DNA of 64,000 nucleotides, taken from contig NZ_SIXI01000003.1 in assembly GCF_004310865.1 (NCBI RefSeq), positions 1 through 64,000 on the forward strand. Direction: 5' to 3'. Each line of letters begins with the position of its first letter. Position 1 is the stretch's first letter. Origin of the DNA: Aquabacterium lacunae. Lineage in GTDB: Bacteria; Pseudomonadota; Gammaproteobacteria; Burkholderiales; Burkholderiaceae_C. Shown one piece after another: positions 53,192 through 60,822 of this stretch. The translations under genes and the position numbers were made by a program. The notes below the pieces were generated by a model. That model was not told the origin of the DNA and did no database searches. It was given only the letters and a program-made list of their open reading frames with translations.

Positions 53192-54978
53192 CTCGCCGCC
53201 TACAAGCCCTGCGCGTGGGTAACTTCAAGGCTTTCGCAGATACCCAGCGCATCCCGCTTAAGCCGATCACTTTGATCTTCGGGCCCAACAGTGCCGGCAA
53301 GTCCAGTTTCATTCACAGCCTTGCGCTGGCGCACGAAGCACAGTTCGGCCGTGAAAAACGCAGTCTGGCCCGTCTGGACGTACACCACACCGACGTGGGC
53401 GGCAGCGCTATCGATCTCGGCGGCTTCCGCCAGTACGTGCACCGTGGGCAACTGAACAAGCGCGTGGAATGGGGTGCTGAGCTCAAGGTGTCAGCACTGG
53501 CCCAGGGCAAGAATCAGCGTCTGGCGCAGTTGTTGGCACCAGTCAGCAGCGTGGCCCTGAACATCGCCCTCGGCATTGAGTTGGACGACCAGGACCGCCC
53601 AAGGCCGGGTGCGGAGCCCCGGGTGGACTCCATCGAGATTATCGGCGACGGTGCGGAATTGGTGCGTATGAGCCGCCGTCCAGCGACCGTGCGATCAGAT
53701 GCCCACGCTGGTCACCTTCGTTTGGATCGCCTCGCCAGCGACCATGCCGTATTTCGACAGGTGCTGAAAGCCATCGTCGAGGCACAGACCACATCCGAAG
53801 AAATGCGCCCCGAAGATTTCGATGGCGCCAATGAGGCCATCGCCTCACTGCTGCCGGAGCTCGTTGTGCGCGTCGATCAGTTCTTCCCATCTAGTGTGGA
53901 ACTCCCCAAGACCGACGGCGGCGATATCTCGCCAGTCAGTATGTTGTTCCCCGTCAGCAAGGGCAACCGCAAGGAAGACATCGCGCAAGCCGTCCGATTC
54001 GTGCTGCCCCGCACATTGAACGACCTGATTAAGGGGCTGGCAGATGCGCTGGCCGACGACCTCAAACAGCTGCAGTACCTTGGGCCGCTGCGCTCTTTTC
54101 CCCCACGCCATCTGGCCTTTGCCGAGCATGAAGATGCCAATTGGTATGCCGGCGGCGGTTATGCCTGGGACGTCGTGCGTCGCGACGATGCTGTGCGGGA
54201 TGCGGTAAATGGCTGGCTGGGTTCCAGCAAACTGAAAACCCCGTACAAACTGGTGGTGCGGTCATTGGTGGCGTTGGATCAAATCGAAGGCGCAATCGAG
54301 GAGAAGCTGGCCGAGGAAAATTTCGCCAGCATTGAAGGGTTGACGCATGACCGCGAGTGGGTCGAAATCGCCAAAGCAAGCGATGACAGTCCTTTGCTTC
54401 CACAAAATGCCATGGACCACCTCCTCGACGTTCGAGGGGCAATCTCAGATCCAGAACGCGCTGCAGTTCAAATCGTAAAGACGATAGAGAAATCAGATTC
54501 AGATCGCATTCGCGAGCTTGTGCTCGTCGATCAGCGCACCAACACGGTCGTCACCCATCGCGACGTAGGTATCGGCATCTCTCAGGTGCTGCCCGTGCTG
54601 GTGATGGCCTATGGTTCGCGCGGCAAGTTGCTTGCCATGGAGCAACCCGAGATTCACCTGCATCCTGCACTGCAGGCCGAGCTCGGCGATGTTTTCATTG
54701 AGGCTGCATTGGGGGAGCGCAAAAACACCTTCATCCTGGAAACACACAGCGAGCATTTGATCTTGCGGCTTATGCGAAGGATGCGCGAGACCTACCAGCG
54801 CAAGGAAACCGGCGTCCCTTCAGTCACGCCGGCGGACGTTTCGGTGCTTTACGTTGAGCCTGATGGAACGCGGAGCATCGTTCGCGAAATGCCGCTCAAC
54901 GAATTGGGTGAACTGGTCAAGTCATGGCCCGGAGGATTTTTCGAAGAGGGTCTGAGGGAGCAGTTCGGCGATGCTTGA
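53188..54978 (+). CDS. AAA/SMC-like ATPase linked to the type I restriction operon
   Basis: 596 residues of the RecF/OLD-like ABC ATPase group. LRVGNFKAFADTQRI and Walker A FGPNSAGKSSFIHSL (P-loop 32-40) open the protein. Late in the sequence GIGISQVLPVLV (signature-like), LAMEQPEIHLHP near 482-493 (Walker B) and ILETHSEHLILRLMRR (D/H loop) complete the ATPase head. The region between is helical and unassigned. There is no TOPRIM nuclease domain, so it is not a full OLD or GajA protein. It overlaps hsdS by four bases and the next gene by eight, implying coupled synthesis with a partner effector. Confidence 0.85.
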   Translation: MTRRLQALRVGNFKAFADTQRIPLKPITLIFGPNSAGKSSFIHSLALAHEAQFGREKRSLARLDVHHTDVGGSAIDLGGFRQYVHRGQLNKRVEWGAELKVSALAQGKNQRLAQLLAPVSSVALNIALGIELDDQDRPRPGAEPRVDSIEIIGDGAELVRMSRRPATVRSDAHAGHLRLDRLASDHAVFRQVLKAIVEAQTTSEEMRPEDFDGANEAIASLLPELVVRVDQFFPSSVELPKTDGGDISPVSMLFPVSKGNRKEDIAQAVRFVLPRTLNDLIKGLADALADDLKQLQYLGPLRSFPPRHLAFAEHEDANWYAGGGYAWDVVRRDDAVRDAVNGWLGSSKLKTPYKLVVRSLVALDQIEGAIEEKLAEENFASIEGLTHDREWVEIAKASDDSPLLPQNAMDHLLDVRGAISDPERAAVQIVKTIEKSDSDRIRELVLVDQRTNTVVTHRDVGIGISQVLPVLVMAYGSRGKLLAMEQPEIHLHPALQAELGDVFIEAALGERKNTFILETHSEHLILRLMRRMRETYQRKETGVPSVTPADVSVLYVEPDGTRSIVREMPLNELGELVKSWPGGFFEEGLREQFGDA

Positions 54979-55909
54979 GGAATACGCCATTGTTCCAGAT
55001 GTGTTCGATCCGGCCGCGTATTCCAACGCTGCGTTCATCGAGATGTGTCTGCCACACCTGAAAGAACCACTGCTGCAAGAGGCGGTGGTTCGAGATCTAT
55101 GTGATGGCGGCTGGAGTCAGTTCTGCATGGCGAATTCAGGGAGCCTGCATCGGCTTTGCAAGGAGATCGTCAAAAAGCTTGCGCAGAACAACCGGCTTCG
55201 CCGGTTCCCCCGCCATAACGGTTCTGATCCAGCGACACCCTCTGACTGGTGCCGGGAAGGTCTGGGCACATCAGCCGTAGATCAACTGGCTGGCATCATT
55301 GTTGGCCACAACACAAAACAGAATTTCACGCAGAGTGAAGTTGCGTCGATTGAAAAGCTGACCGGCACCCCGTGGTGGCAGAACCGCAGTCCCTCCGTAA
55401 CTGTGGATCGCAAAACAGGGGAATATCTGCGCGTGCTCCATCGGGTATTGCTGCAAGCCAATTCCTTGATGTTCATTGATCCGAATCTTGACCCCAGTAG
55501 CCACAACTATCGCGAATTCATTCAGTTGCTCGCACCGCTTGCCGAACGTGTAATCAGGCCTCGAATCGAAATTCATCGCAGCTTCTGCAAAGGCGATGGG
55601 CCAGCGCGAACGTTTCCCACCGAGGGCGATTGGAAAGTAGCCTACGCATCACTGAGCACTTCTCTCGAGGCCCAGAATCTTGCGGCAGATGTCTTTTTCT
55701 GGGATGACTTTCACGAACGCTACCTTATCGCTGACGTGATAGGCATCAGCGTACCTGCAGGATTCGACGTGACCGGTAAGTTGAACGATTGTTCAACCTG
55801 GGGGCGCCTTGGCCGTGAGGACAAGGACAAAATTCAGCGCCTCTTTGATCCTGCCGCTCGGCAGCCCAAATGGCATTTTTCGATTGGAGTAGTGGCGAAT
55901 GGCAACTGA
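54971..55909 (+). CDS. PLD-like domain protein, partner of the AAA ATPase
   Basis: 312 residues, no signal peptide. The C-terminal half has the outline of a phospholipase D-like domain: MFIDPNLDPSS near 168-178, a strand IRPRIEIHRS near 197-206, and FHERYLIADVIGISVPAGFD, in which H248, R250 and D255 fit the HxK(x4)D motif with Arg replacing Lys. Only one such motif is present, so an active site would need a dimer. The N-terminal 150 residues are unassigned. It overlaps the ATPase gene by eight bases and the membrane protein gene by 11. A nuclease or phosphodiesterase role is inferred; the Arg substitution leaves catalysis uncertain. Confidence 0.65.
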   Translation: MLEEYAIVPDVFDPAAYSNAAFIEMCLPHLKEPLLQEAVVRDLCDGGWSQFCMANSGSLHRLCKEIVKKLAQNNRLRRFPRHNGSDPATPSDWCREGLGTSAVDQLAGIIVGHNTKQNFTQSEVASIEKLTGTPWWQNRSPSVTVDRKTGEYLRVLHRVLLQANSLMFIDPNLDPSSHNYREFIQLLAPLAERVIRPRIEIHRSFCKGDGPARTFPTEGDWKVAYASLSTSLEAQNLAADVFFWDDFHERYLIADVIGISVPAGFDVTGKLNDCSTWGRLGREDKDKIQRLFDPAARQPKWHFSIGVVANGN

Positions 55910-56906
55910 GGCATTGATAAAGCAGTTCCGCGATTTGATCGGCGACTGTACGCAGTCCCCTGTCGACGAACTGCTTATCAACCCCGACTGGGGCAAGATC
56001 ACTTTTGAAGGTTGCCGTCCAGAGCTGGAGCGCACCTACTCGATGCTGAACCAGTTCAAGCTGCTGTCATTGGATCTGCTGCCAGATGGGCCCACGCAGC
56101 AAATCGTTAATACGCTCCCGTCCATCAAGCAAACCATTGACCAGATTCGCAGCTTCTCCATTGAATCGGGCAATCCGACAGGGACACGTGATCAGTTGGT
56201 CAACCAGATCAAGAGCCAAGCCGACCAGTTTTTTACGGCGGCGCATTTGTACATTCCGTACCTCGCCTATCAGAAGGGCGATGTACAGCGGAACATCAAC
56301 GAACTGACCCGATCCGTTGAGGAGGCAGGGCAGTTGGTGGACGGCACCAAAAAGGACATCGAGCAGCGGCGAGGGGAAATTGGTGACATCATCGTTGCTG
56401 CCCGTGAGGCAGCAGCCAGCGTCGGAGTCGCGCATTTCACAGCTGACTTTAATGCTGAAGCGGAGGCGCAAGACCTGAGCGCGGAGAAATGGCTCAAGAC
56501 GACCGCAGGGTTGGCTGCAGCAACGATCTTGGCGGCTTTGCTCATGGTATTCGTTCCGGTCAAGCCAGATGCCACGACACCGCAAGTCATCCAGCTCTTT
56601 ACTTCGAAGGTCGTGATTCTGGGCTTGCTTTTCACCGCAACGATCTGGTGCGGCCGACTCTACAAGGCGGCTCGGCACCAAAGCGCGATCAACAAGCATC
56701 GGGCAAATGCGCTGCGAACATTCCAGGCCTTCACCAAGGCGGCCAGCGACGATGCCGCTCGTAATGCGGTACTGATGGAAACCACCAAGTCGATTTTCGC
56801 CATCACGCCGTCCGGTTACTTGGAAAACGAATCGGCCCCTGATGGTGGGCTGAAGATCGTCGAGGTCGTGAAGCACGCCACCCAAGCCGTGGCGTCGGTC
56901 AAATAG
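55899..56906 (+). CDS. Two-TM protein with coiled-coil N-terminal half
   Basis: 335 residues. The first 190 are soluble and largely helical, with a coiled coil near 125-160 (NELTRSVEEAGQLVDGTKKD). Two hydrophobic segments follow at about 200-218 (TAGLAAATILAALLMVFV) and 232-250 (KVVILGLLFTATIWCGRLY), then a 90-residue tail. The topology is probably both ends in the cytoplasm. No family is recognised. The ATG overlaps the PLD-like gene by 11 bases, placing it last in the sigma54-controlled operon. By analogy with other defence operons it may be a membrane effector or anchor, but the sequence does not prove this. Confidence 0.7.
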   Translation: MATEALIKQFRDLIGDCTQSPVDELLINPDWGKITFEGCRPELERTYSMLNQFKLLSLDLLPDGPTQQIVNTLPSIKQTIDQIRSFSIESGNPTGTRDQLVNQIKSQADQFFTAAHLYIPYLAYQKGDVQRNINELTRSVEEAGQLVDGTKKDIEQRRGEIGDIIVAAREAAASVGVAHFTADFNAEAEAQDLSAEKWLKTTAGLAAATILAALLMVFVPVKPDATTPQVIQLFTSKVVILGLLFTATIWCGRLYKAARHQSAINKHRANALRTFQAFTKAASDDAARNAVLMETTKSIFAITPSGYLENESAPDGGLKIVEVVKHATQAVASVK

Positions 56907-56993
56907 GCAGGCCGCCCGTAGTCGTCTGCCCGCAGCAACCCGCGCCAGTGCTCATAAGCTCGGGAGGCCGGTCGGCACATGGTCAACCATCCA

Positions 56994-57024
56994 CCACCAC
57001 ACACAAGGGCTCGGACGCGTTCCG
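56994..57024. repeat. Right 31-bp direct repeat (attR-like)
   Basis: A perfect copy of 45743-45773, the tmRNA CCA end plus the first part of its terminator. The bases before it do not continue the tmRNA sequence, so only the 3' fragment was duplicated. It marks the right island border, 45 bases before the convergent antiporter gene. Confidence 0.88.
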
Positions 57025-57036
57025 AGCCCTTTCCTT
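57005..57036 (+). terminator. Terminator copy at the right island border
   Basis: A perfect 11-base stem AAGGGCTCGGA/TCCGAGCCCTT with loop CGCGT is followed by a T-rich stretch. It is nearly identical to the ssrA terminator at 45754 but has no wobble pair. It is probably the original ssrA terminator displaced by the island; it now ends the defence operon 98 bases after the last gene. Confidence 0.8.
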
Positions 57037-57068
57037 TTGGGGGCGCTCATAACAACCCCTAAGTGACC

Positions 57069-58328
57069 TCACAACAGCTTGAACGCCAGCACGGCCACCA
57101 GGGTCGGCGGCAAGGCTGCCACCAGCAAGCCCAGGGGCTGGATGGTGCTGTCGGAGAACTTCTCTTTCAAGATGGCCGCCCCCGCCGGGTTGGGTGCATT
57201 GGCGATCAGGGTCAGGCCACCACCGGTCACGGCGCCGGCCACCAGGGCCACCTTGAACTCGTCGCTCAAGCCCTCGACCAGCGAGCCCAGGTAGGTCAGT
57301 GCCGCGTTGTCGGTGATGGCAGTCAGCGCCGTGGCGCCGAAGAACACCGCGTTGGCGTCCATGCTCATCAGCACCGGCTCCAGCCACCAGCGTTGCAGGC
57401 CGCCCAGCACCACCAGCCCGGCCAGGAAGAAGGCGACCAGCAGGGCCTCACGCAGGATCAGCGGACTCTGGTGACGCTCGTAAGCCGAGGCGTAGCCCAG
57501 GAAAAACAGGAACAAGCCCAGGAACACGGCCGGATGGTGTGCAAACAGCACCACCAGCGCCAGCATCACCAGGTGAACCAGCACCACCGAGGCCGGCACG
57601 GCAGGCTGCGTGGCGACCGGCCTCGCCGCCATGTGCCCCAACTGTTTGCGAAACAGCACCGTGGCGCAACCCGCATTCACCAGCACCGCCACAGCGGCCT
57701 TCCAGCCGAAGTTGGAGACCATGAACCACATGTCCCAGTTCCACTTGGCCGCCACCATCAACACCGGGGGCGCCGCAAACGGCGTGAGCGTGCCACCGAT
57801 CGACACATTGACGAACAGCACACCCAGGGTCACATACTTGAGCTTGTTGGACACGGGCCTTGCCAGCAGGGTGTCACGCAGCATCAGGGCGGCCAGCGTC
57901 ATGGCCGCCGGCTCGGTGATGAAGGAGCCCAGCAAAGGCACCAGTGACAACACCAGAAAGTACAGCGCCATGCCTTGCGGCATGGGCACATACCGGGCCG
58001 TGAAGCGCACCAGCGCGCCCGCCAGCTGCAGGATCGGCCGCGTGGCGGCGATCACCATGATGGCGAACACGAACAAGGGCTCGGTGAAGTTGCGGCTGTC
58101 GAGGTAGGCCGTGGCCTGCTGCTTGCCCTCGATGCCGAACATGAACAGCATGAGCACCAGAGCCCAGAAGCCGAAGACCACTTCGACCTCGCCCAGCAAA
58201 TGCCACAGCCCCGCATGCCTGGGGTAGGTGTGCGAGAGACGCTCGAAAAACTTGGTGGAGAAGGTGTGCAGAACGGCCAGTGCAAACAGCACGGCACCGA
58301 TCACCTGGATCAGGGTGGGGTCAGTCAT
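57069..58328 (-). CDS. Putative Na+/H+ antiporter
   Basis: 419 residues from the ATG at 58328; longer in-frame starts upstream add a low-complexity stretch. Eleven or so membrane segments are present. SIGGTLTPFAAPPVLMVA near the middle and TAITDNAALTYLGSLVEG and GLTLIANAPNPAGAAIL near the end match the putative Na+/H+ antiporter family (PF07399) related to NhaD/ArsB-like carriers, with acidic and asparagine residues in broken helices. It is convergent with the island. The transported ion is inferred from the family. Confidence 0.75.
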   Translation of the reverse strand: MTDPTLIQVIGAVLFALAVLHTFSTKFFERLSHTYPRHAGLWHLLGEVEVVFGFWALVLMLFMFGIEGKQQATAYLDSRNFTEPLFVFAIMVIAATRPILQLAGALVRFTARYVPMPQGMALYFLVLSLVPLLGSFITEPAAMTLAALMLRDTLLARPVSNKLKYVTLGVLFVNVSIGGTLTPFAAPPVLMVAAKWNWDMWFMVSNFGWKAAVAVLVNAGCATVLFRKQLGHMAARPVATQPAVPASVVLVHLVMLALVVLFAHHPAVFLGLFLFFLGYASAYERHQSPLILREALLVAFFLAGLVVLGGLQRWWLEPVLMSMDANAVFFGATALTAITDNAALTYLGSLVEGLSDEFKVALVAGAVTGGGLTLIANAPNPAGAAILKEKFSDSTIQPLGLLVAALPPTLVAVLAFKLL

Positions 58329-58465
58329 GGCGAGCCAGCGCGAATGAACGCGTGAAAGCCGCGAGGCGGCCCGACCTTCGCATGAACCTGCCCTGCGTTC
58401 ACCACCCATCTGCTTCGAGGCCGATGGCGGCAGCAAGACACCCGCTTCGAGTTTAACCGGAATGC

Positions 58466-58503
58466 AAAAGGCCCGTGCCGCCGCCGAAGCGACCGCACGG
58501 GCC
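58466..58503 (-). terminator. Terminator after the exported duplicated-domain protein gene
   Basis: On the minus strand a nine-base stem GGCCCGTGC/GCACGGGCC is followed by TTTT, 41 bases past the stop codon of the gene at 58545. Confidence 0.8.
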
Positions 58504-58544
58504 AGGTACCCAAGGGCCCTGGGCCCCCAGGGTTCACCCGCCGA

Positions 58545-59771
58545 TCAGAGGATCGGAGCGTCGACCAGCAGCGCGTCCGGCTCGGGCTTCGGACAGGTCG
58601 CCTTCACGCTCTGGCCATTGCCGTTGAACTGGAAGGTGGCCGCAGCCGAACCCATGCCGATCACCATGAACTTGGCGGTGGCATCAGGCTTGTAAGGACC
58701 AGCCTGGACGGTGCCTGCGGTGGGCAGCGACAGCACGATGGGCTTGTCACGCTCCAGGCGGGTCAGCGGGATCTCGGTGCCGGTGGGCAGCACATTGGGG
58801 CTGTTGGGCGTGCCGCCTTCAACCACCAGGCGCAGCTCGTCGACACGGCCTTGCACGGTGGTGATGCCGTCATCCAGCATCTGGTTCACGGTGGCGGCCG
58901 GCACGGTCAGGGCACCCGAGGCATTGGTGAACGACAGCGTGCTGGTGCGCTTGACGGCCAGCGGGAAGTTGCCACCCACCGCGATGCCCACGGCGTACTG
59001 CTTGCCGTTGATGGCGCAGTTGTAAGGGGCGTTCACGATGCCGACCACGCCACCACTGGGCGCCTTCGGGAAGTTCAGGGGCTCGCCCTCGTAGCGGGCC
59101 GGTGCCGAGGCGTCCACCTGCGGGCCCACGGCCACCGACAGCAGGGCATTGCCTTCCGAGGCCACACATTCGGCCCGCACCTTGAGGTTCACGCCCAGGT
59201 TGCTCTTGAGGTTCACGTTGGCCGAAGCACCTTCGAAGCGGAACTGCACGCGACCGTCGGCAGGCGCCTTGTAGGGGCCGACCAGGAAGTCACCGGTCTT
59301 GGGCAGGCCCACCACCACCGGCTTGCCGGCCACCACGGGGATGTCGGTCAGGGTAAATTCCTGGGGGTACTTGGTGGCCAGGTTGATGGTGGCCGGCTCA
59401 GAGCGCGTGGCGCCGATCAGCAGGCTGTCCACCTGGGCATCGGCCTTTTTGACCACGACCAGGCCGCCCAGGGTGGACAGCCACGCCGGCAGGGTCAGCT
59501 CGCCACGGCCCTGGGTCAGGTAGAACTCCTGGCCCGGGCCCAGTTGCACCGGCGCAATGCCCTGGATGTCCACGGTGCCCTTGATGGTGATGACCTTGAC
59601 GCCCCCCAGCTTGATGCCACAGCTGATGGGCAGCGTGAAGCGGCCGGTGTCGGCGCCGATGGACGGCACCAGGGCAGGGTCGAGTGCCAGGGCCGACGTG
59701 TGAACGCCAGCGATGGCGGCCCAGGCCGCGAGGGCCACGCCAGTGCGTTGAAGGAGGGTCAGGTGTTTCAT
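58545..59771 (-). CDS. Exported protein with duplicated domain, unknown function
   Basis: 408 residues from the ATG at 59771, with GGAG nine bases upstream. The signal peptide ends near residue 30 (TSALALD). Two copies of one beta-rich domain are visible: near 135-190 (FTLTDIPVVAGKPVVVGLP, then VGPYKAPADGRVQF) and near 330-385 (IPLTRLERDKPIVLSLP, then AGPYKPDATAKFMV). Cysteines are few and may pair. No enzyme motif is seen. It may be a secreted or outer-surface structural protein. It lies between a Na+/H+ antiporter and the divergent GDT1-like gene. Confidence 0.65.
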   Translation of the reverse strand: MKHLTLLQRTGVALAAWAAIAGVHTSALALDPALVPSIGADTGRFTLPISCGIKLGGVKVITIKGTVDIQGIAPVQLGPGQEFYLTQGRGELTLPAWLSTLGGLVVVKKADAQVDSLLIGATRSEPATINLATKYPQEFTLTDIPVVAGKPVVVGLPKTGDFLVGPYKAPADGRVQFRFEGASANVNLKSNLGVNLKVRAECVASEGNALLSVAVGPQVDASAPARYEGEPLNFPKAPSGGVVGIVNAPYNCAINGKQYAVGIAVGGNFPLAVKRTSTLSFTNASGALTVPAATVNQMLDDGITTVQGRVDELRLVVEGGTPNSPNVLPTGTEIPLTRLERDKPIVLSLPTAGTVQAGPYKPDATAKFMVIGMGSAAATFQFNGNGQSVKATCPKPEPDALLVDAPIL

Positions 59772-60172
59772 GCGGAAAGGCTCCATCTGTGTGGAATGTG
59801 TGAAAAAAGGACGAAGAATCGTCCGGAGAGCACGGGCGTGAGTTGATATGCCATCTGAATGATCAAAAAGCCGGATTTCCCCTTGCAAGTCATCAAATGA
59901 CAGCCGTTGCACGAAAAAAATGAAACCAGGTGCAAGCGGCAGCTGGCTCCTGAGTGCGCTGGAGGGCTGTGGCACAATCCAGACCGTCATTGGGGAGTAG
60001 CCGCTCGAACCCGCCCCAGGGTTCCTGGCGAACGTCAACACACTTGGCCCGCAGGCCATGGCGTTCGCAGTTGCACAACCTGGCAAGACCATTGACCACG
60101 CCGCACCCGCTTCTGGCCGGAGGTGCGCGTCGTGGTCATGTGTCTGATTCCGGCCAGAAGTTCGTTCCCCTC
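59772..60172. other. 401-base intergenic region between divergent genes
   Basis: The part at 59985-60095 is a yybP-ykoY-type riboswitch for the gene at 60173. The part at 59772-59980 must hold the leftward promoter of the exported protein gene and the rightward promoter of the riboswitch transcript; a -10-like ACAAT lies at 59974-59978. No further coding sequence is supported. Confidence 0.7.
59985..60095 (+). promoter_or_regulatory. yybP-ykoY (manganese) riboswitch
   Basis: The leader contains the conserved loop TTGGGGAGTAGCC (from 59990), then GTCAACACACTTGGC near 60034-60048, paired GC segments around GGCCCGCAGGCC, and GGCAAGACCATTGA at 60082-60095. These are the signature blocks of the Mn2+-sensing yybP-ykoY family. 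A terminal stem TCATTG/CATTGA with one mismatch would close it. It precedes a GDT1/UPF0016 gene, a common partner of this riboswitch. It should raise expression when manganese is high. The expression platform in the 77 bases before the ATG is not evident. Confidence 0.83.
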
Positions 60173-60751
60173 ATGGAAGCCCTCCTCGTCTCCACCGGCG
60201 TTGTCGCCCTTGCCGAAATCGGCGACAAGACCCAGCTGCTGGCCTTCTTGCTGGCCGCTCGCTTCAAGAAGCCCTGGCCCATCGTGATGGGCATCCTCGT
60301 GGCCACGCTGGCCAATCACGGTCTGGCCGGTGCACTGGGTGCCTGGGTGACCACCGTGCTCAGCCAGGAGGTGCTGCGCTGGGTGCTGGGCCTGTCGTTC
60401 GTGGCCATGGCCGTGTGGATGCTGATCCCTGACGAGATCGAAGAAGACGAAGCTGCCCTGGCGCAACGCCTGGGCGTGTTCGGCGCCACGGTGGTGACCT
60501 TCTTCCTGGCCGAAATGGGCGACAAGACCCAGATCGCCACGGTGGCCATGGCCGCACGCTTTCCCGAGCCGATCATGGTGGTGGTGGGCACCACGCTGGG
60601 CATGATGCTGGCCAACGCGCCCGCCGTGTTCCTGGGCGACCGCCTGGCCGGCAAGATCCCGATGAAGCTGGTGCATGGCATCGCGGCCGCCATCTTCGCG
60701 GTGCTGGGCGTGGCCACGTTGGCCGGTGCGGGGCAGGCCTGGGGCTTCTGA
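60173..60751 (+). CDS. GDT1/TMEM165-family (UPF0016) cation exporter, manganese-type
   Basis: 192 residues with six membrane segments in two mirrored halves, each holding the signature E-x-G-D-K-(T/S): ALAEIGDKTQLLAFLLA near 12 and FLAEMGDKTQIATVAMA near 110. An acidic loop (IPDEIEEDEAAL) separates the halves. Members such as Vibrio MneA export Mn2+; others move Ca2+. The ATG at 60173 follows a riboswitch leader of the manganese class, which favours manganese export from the cytoplasm. Confidence 0.88.
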   Translation: MEALLVSTGVVALAEIGDKTQLLAFLLAARFKKPWPIVMGILVATLANHGLAGALGAWVTTVLSQEVLRWVLGLSFVAMAVWMLIPDEIEEDEAALAQRLGVFGATVVTFFLAEMGDKTQIATVAMAARFPEPIMVVVGTTLGMMLANAPAVFLGDRLAGKIPMKLVHGIAAAIFAVLGVATLAGAGQAWGF

Positions 60752-60760
60752 CCCCCGATG

Positions 60761-60797
60761 AAAAAAGGGCCCTGTCCGCCGAACCGGTACAGGGCCC
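60761..60797 (-). terminator. Terminator after phoX
   Basis: On the minus strand the nine-base stem GGGCCCTGT/ACAGGGCCC is followed by TTTTTT, 26 bases after the phoX stop. It may also slow plus-strand transcripts from the convergent exporter gene, but lacks T residues on that side. Confidence 0.88.
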
Positions 60798-60822
60798 ACC
60801 TCTCACGGAGACTTCGCAGGCA

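Larger units (their letters stand above)
45743..57024. mobile_element. Genomic island inserted at ssrA (11.3 kb), restriction/defence cargo
   Basis: The island lies between two direct repeats of the ssrA 3' end and contains two small accessory genes, an RtcR-like sigma54 regulator, hsdR, hsdM, hsdS, an AAA ATPase, a PLD-like protein and a two-TM protein. ssrA is a well-known integrase target. No integrase, recombinase or excisionase gene is visible between the repeats, so the element is either degenerate or was mobilised by an enzyme encoded elsewhere. hsdS and the genes at both ends are more AT-rich than the flanking chromosome. Core-type genes resume at 57069. Confidence 0.85.
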
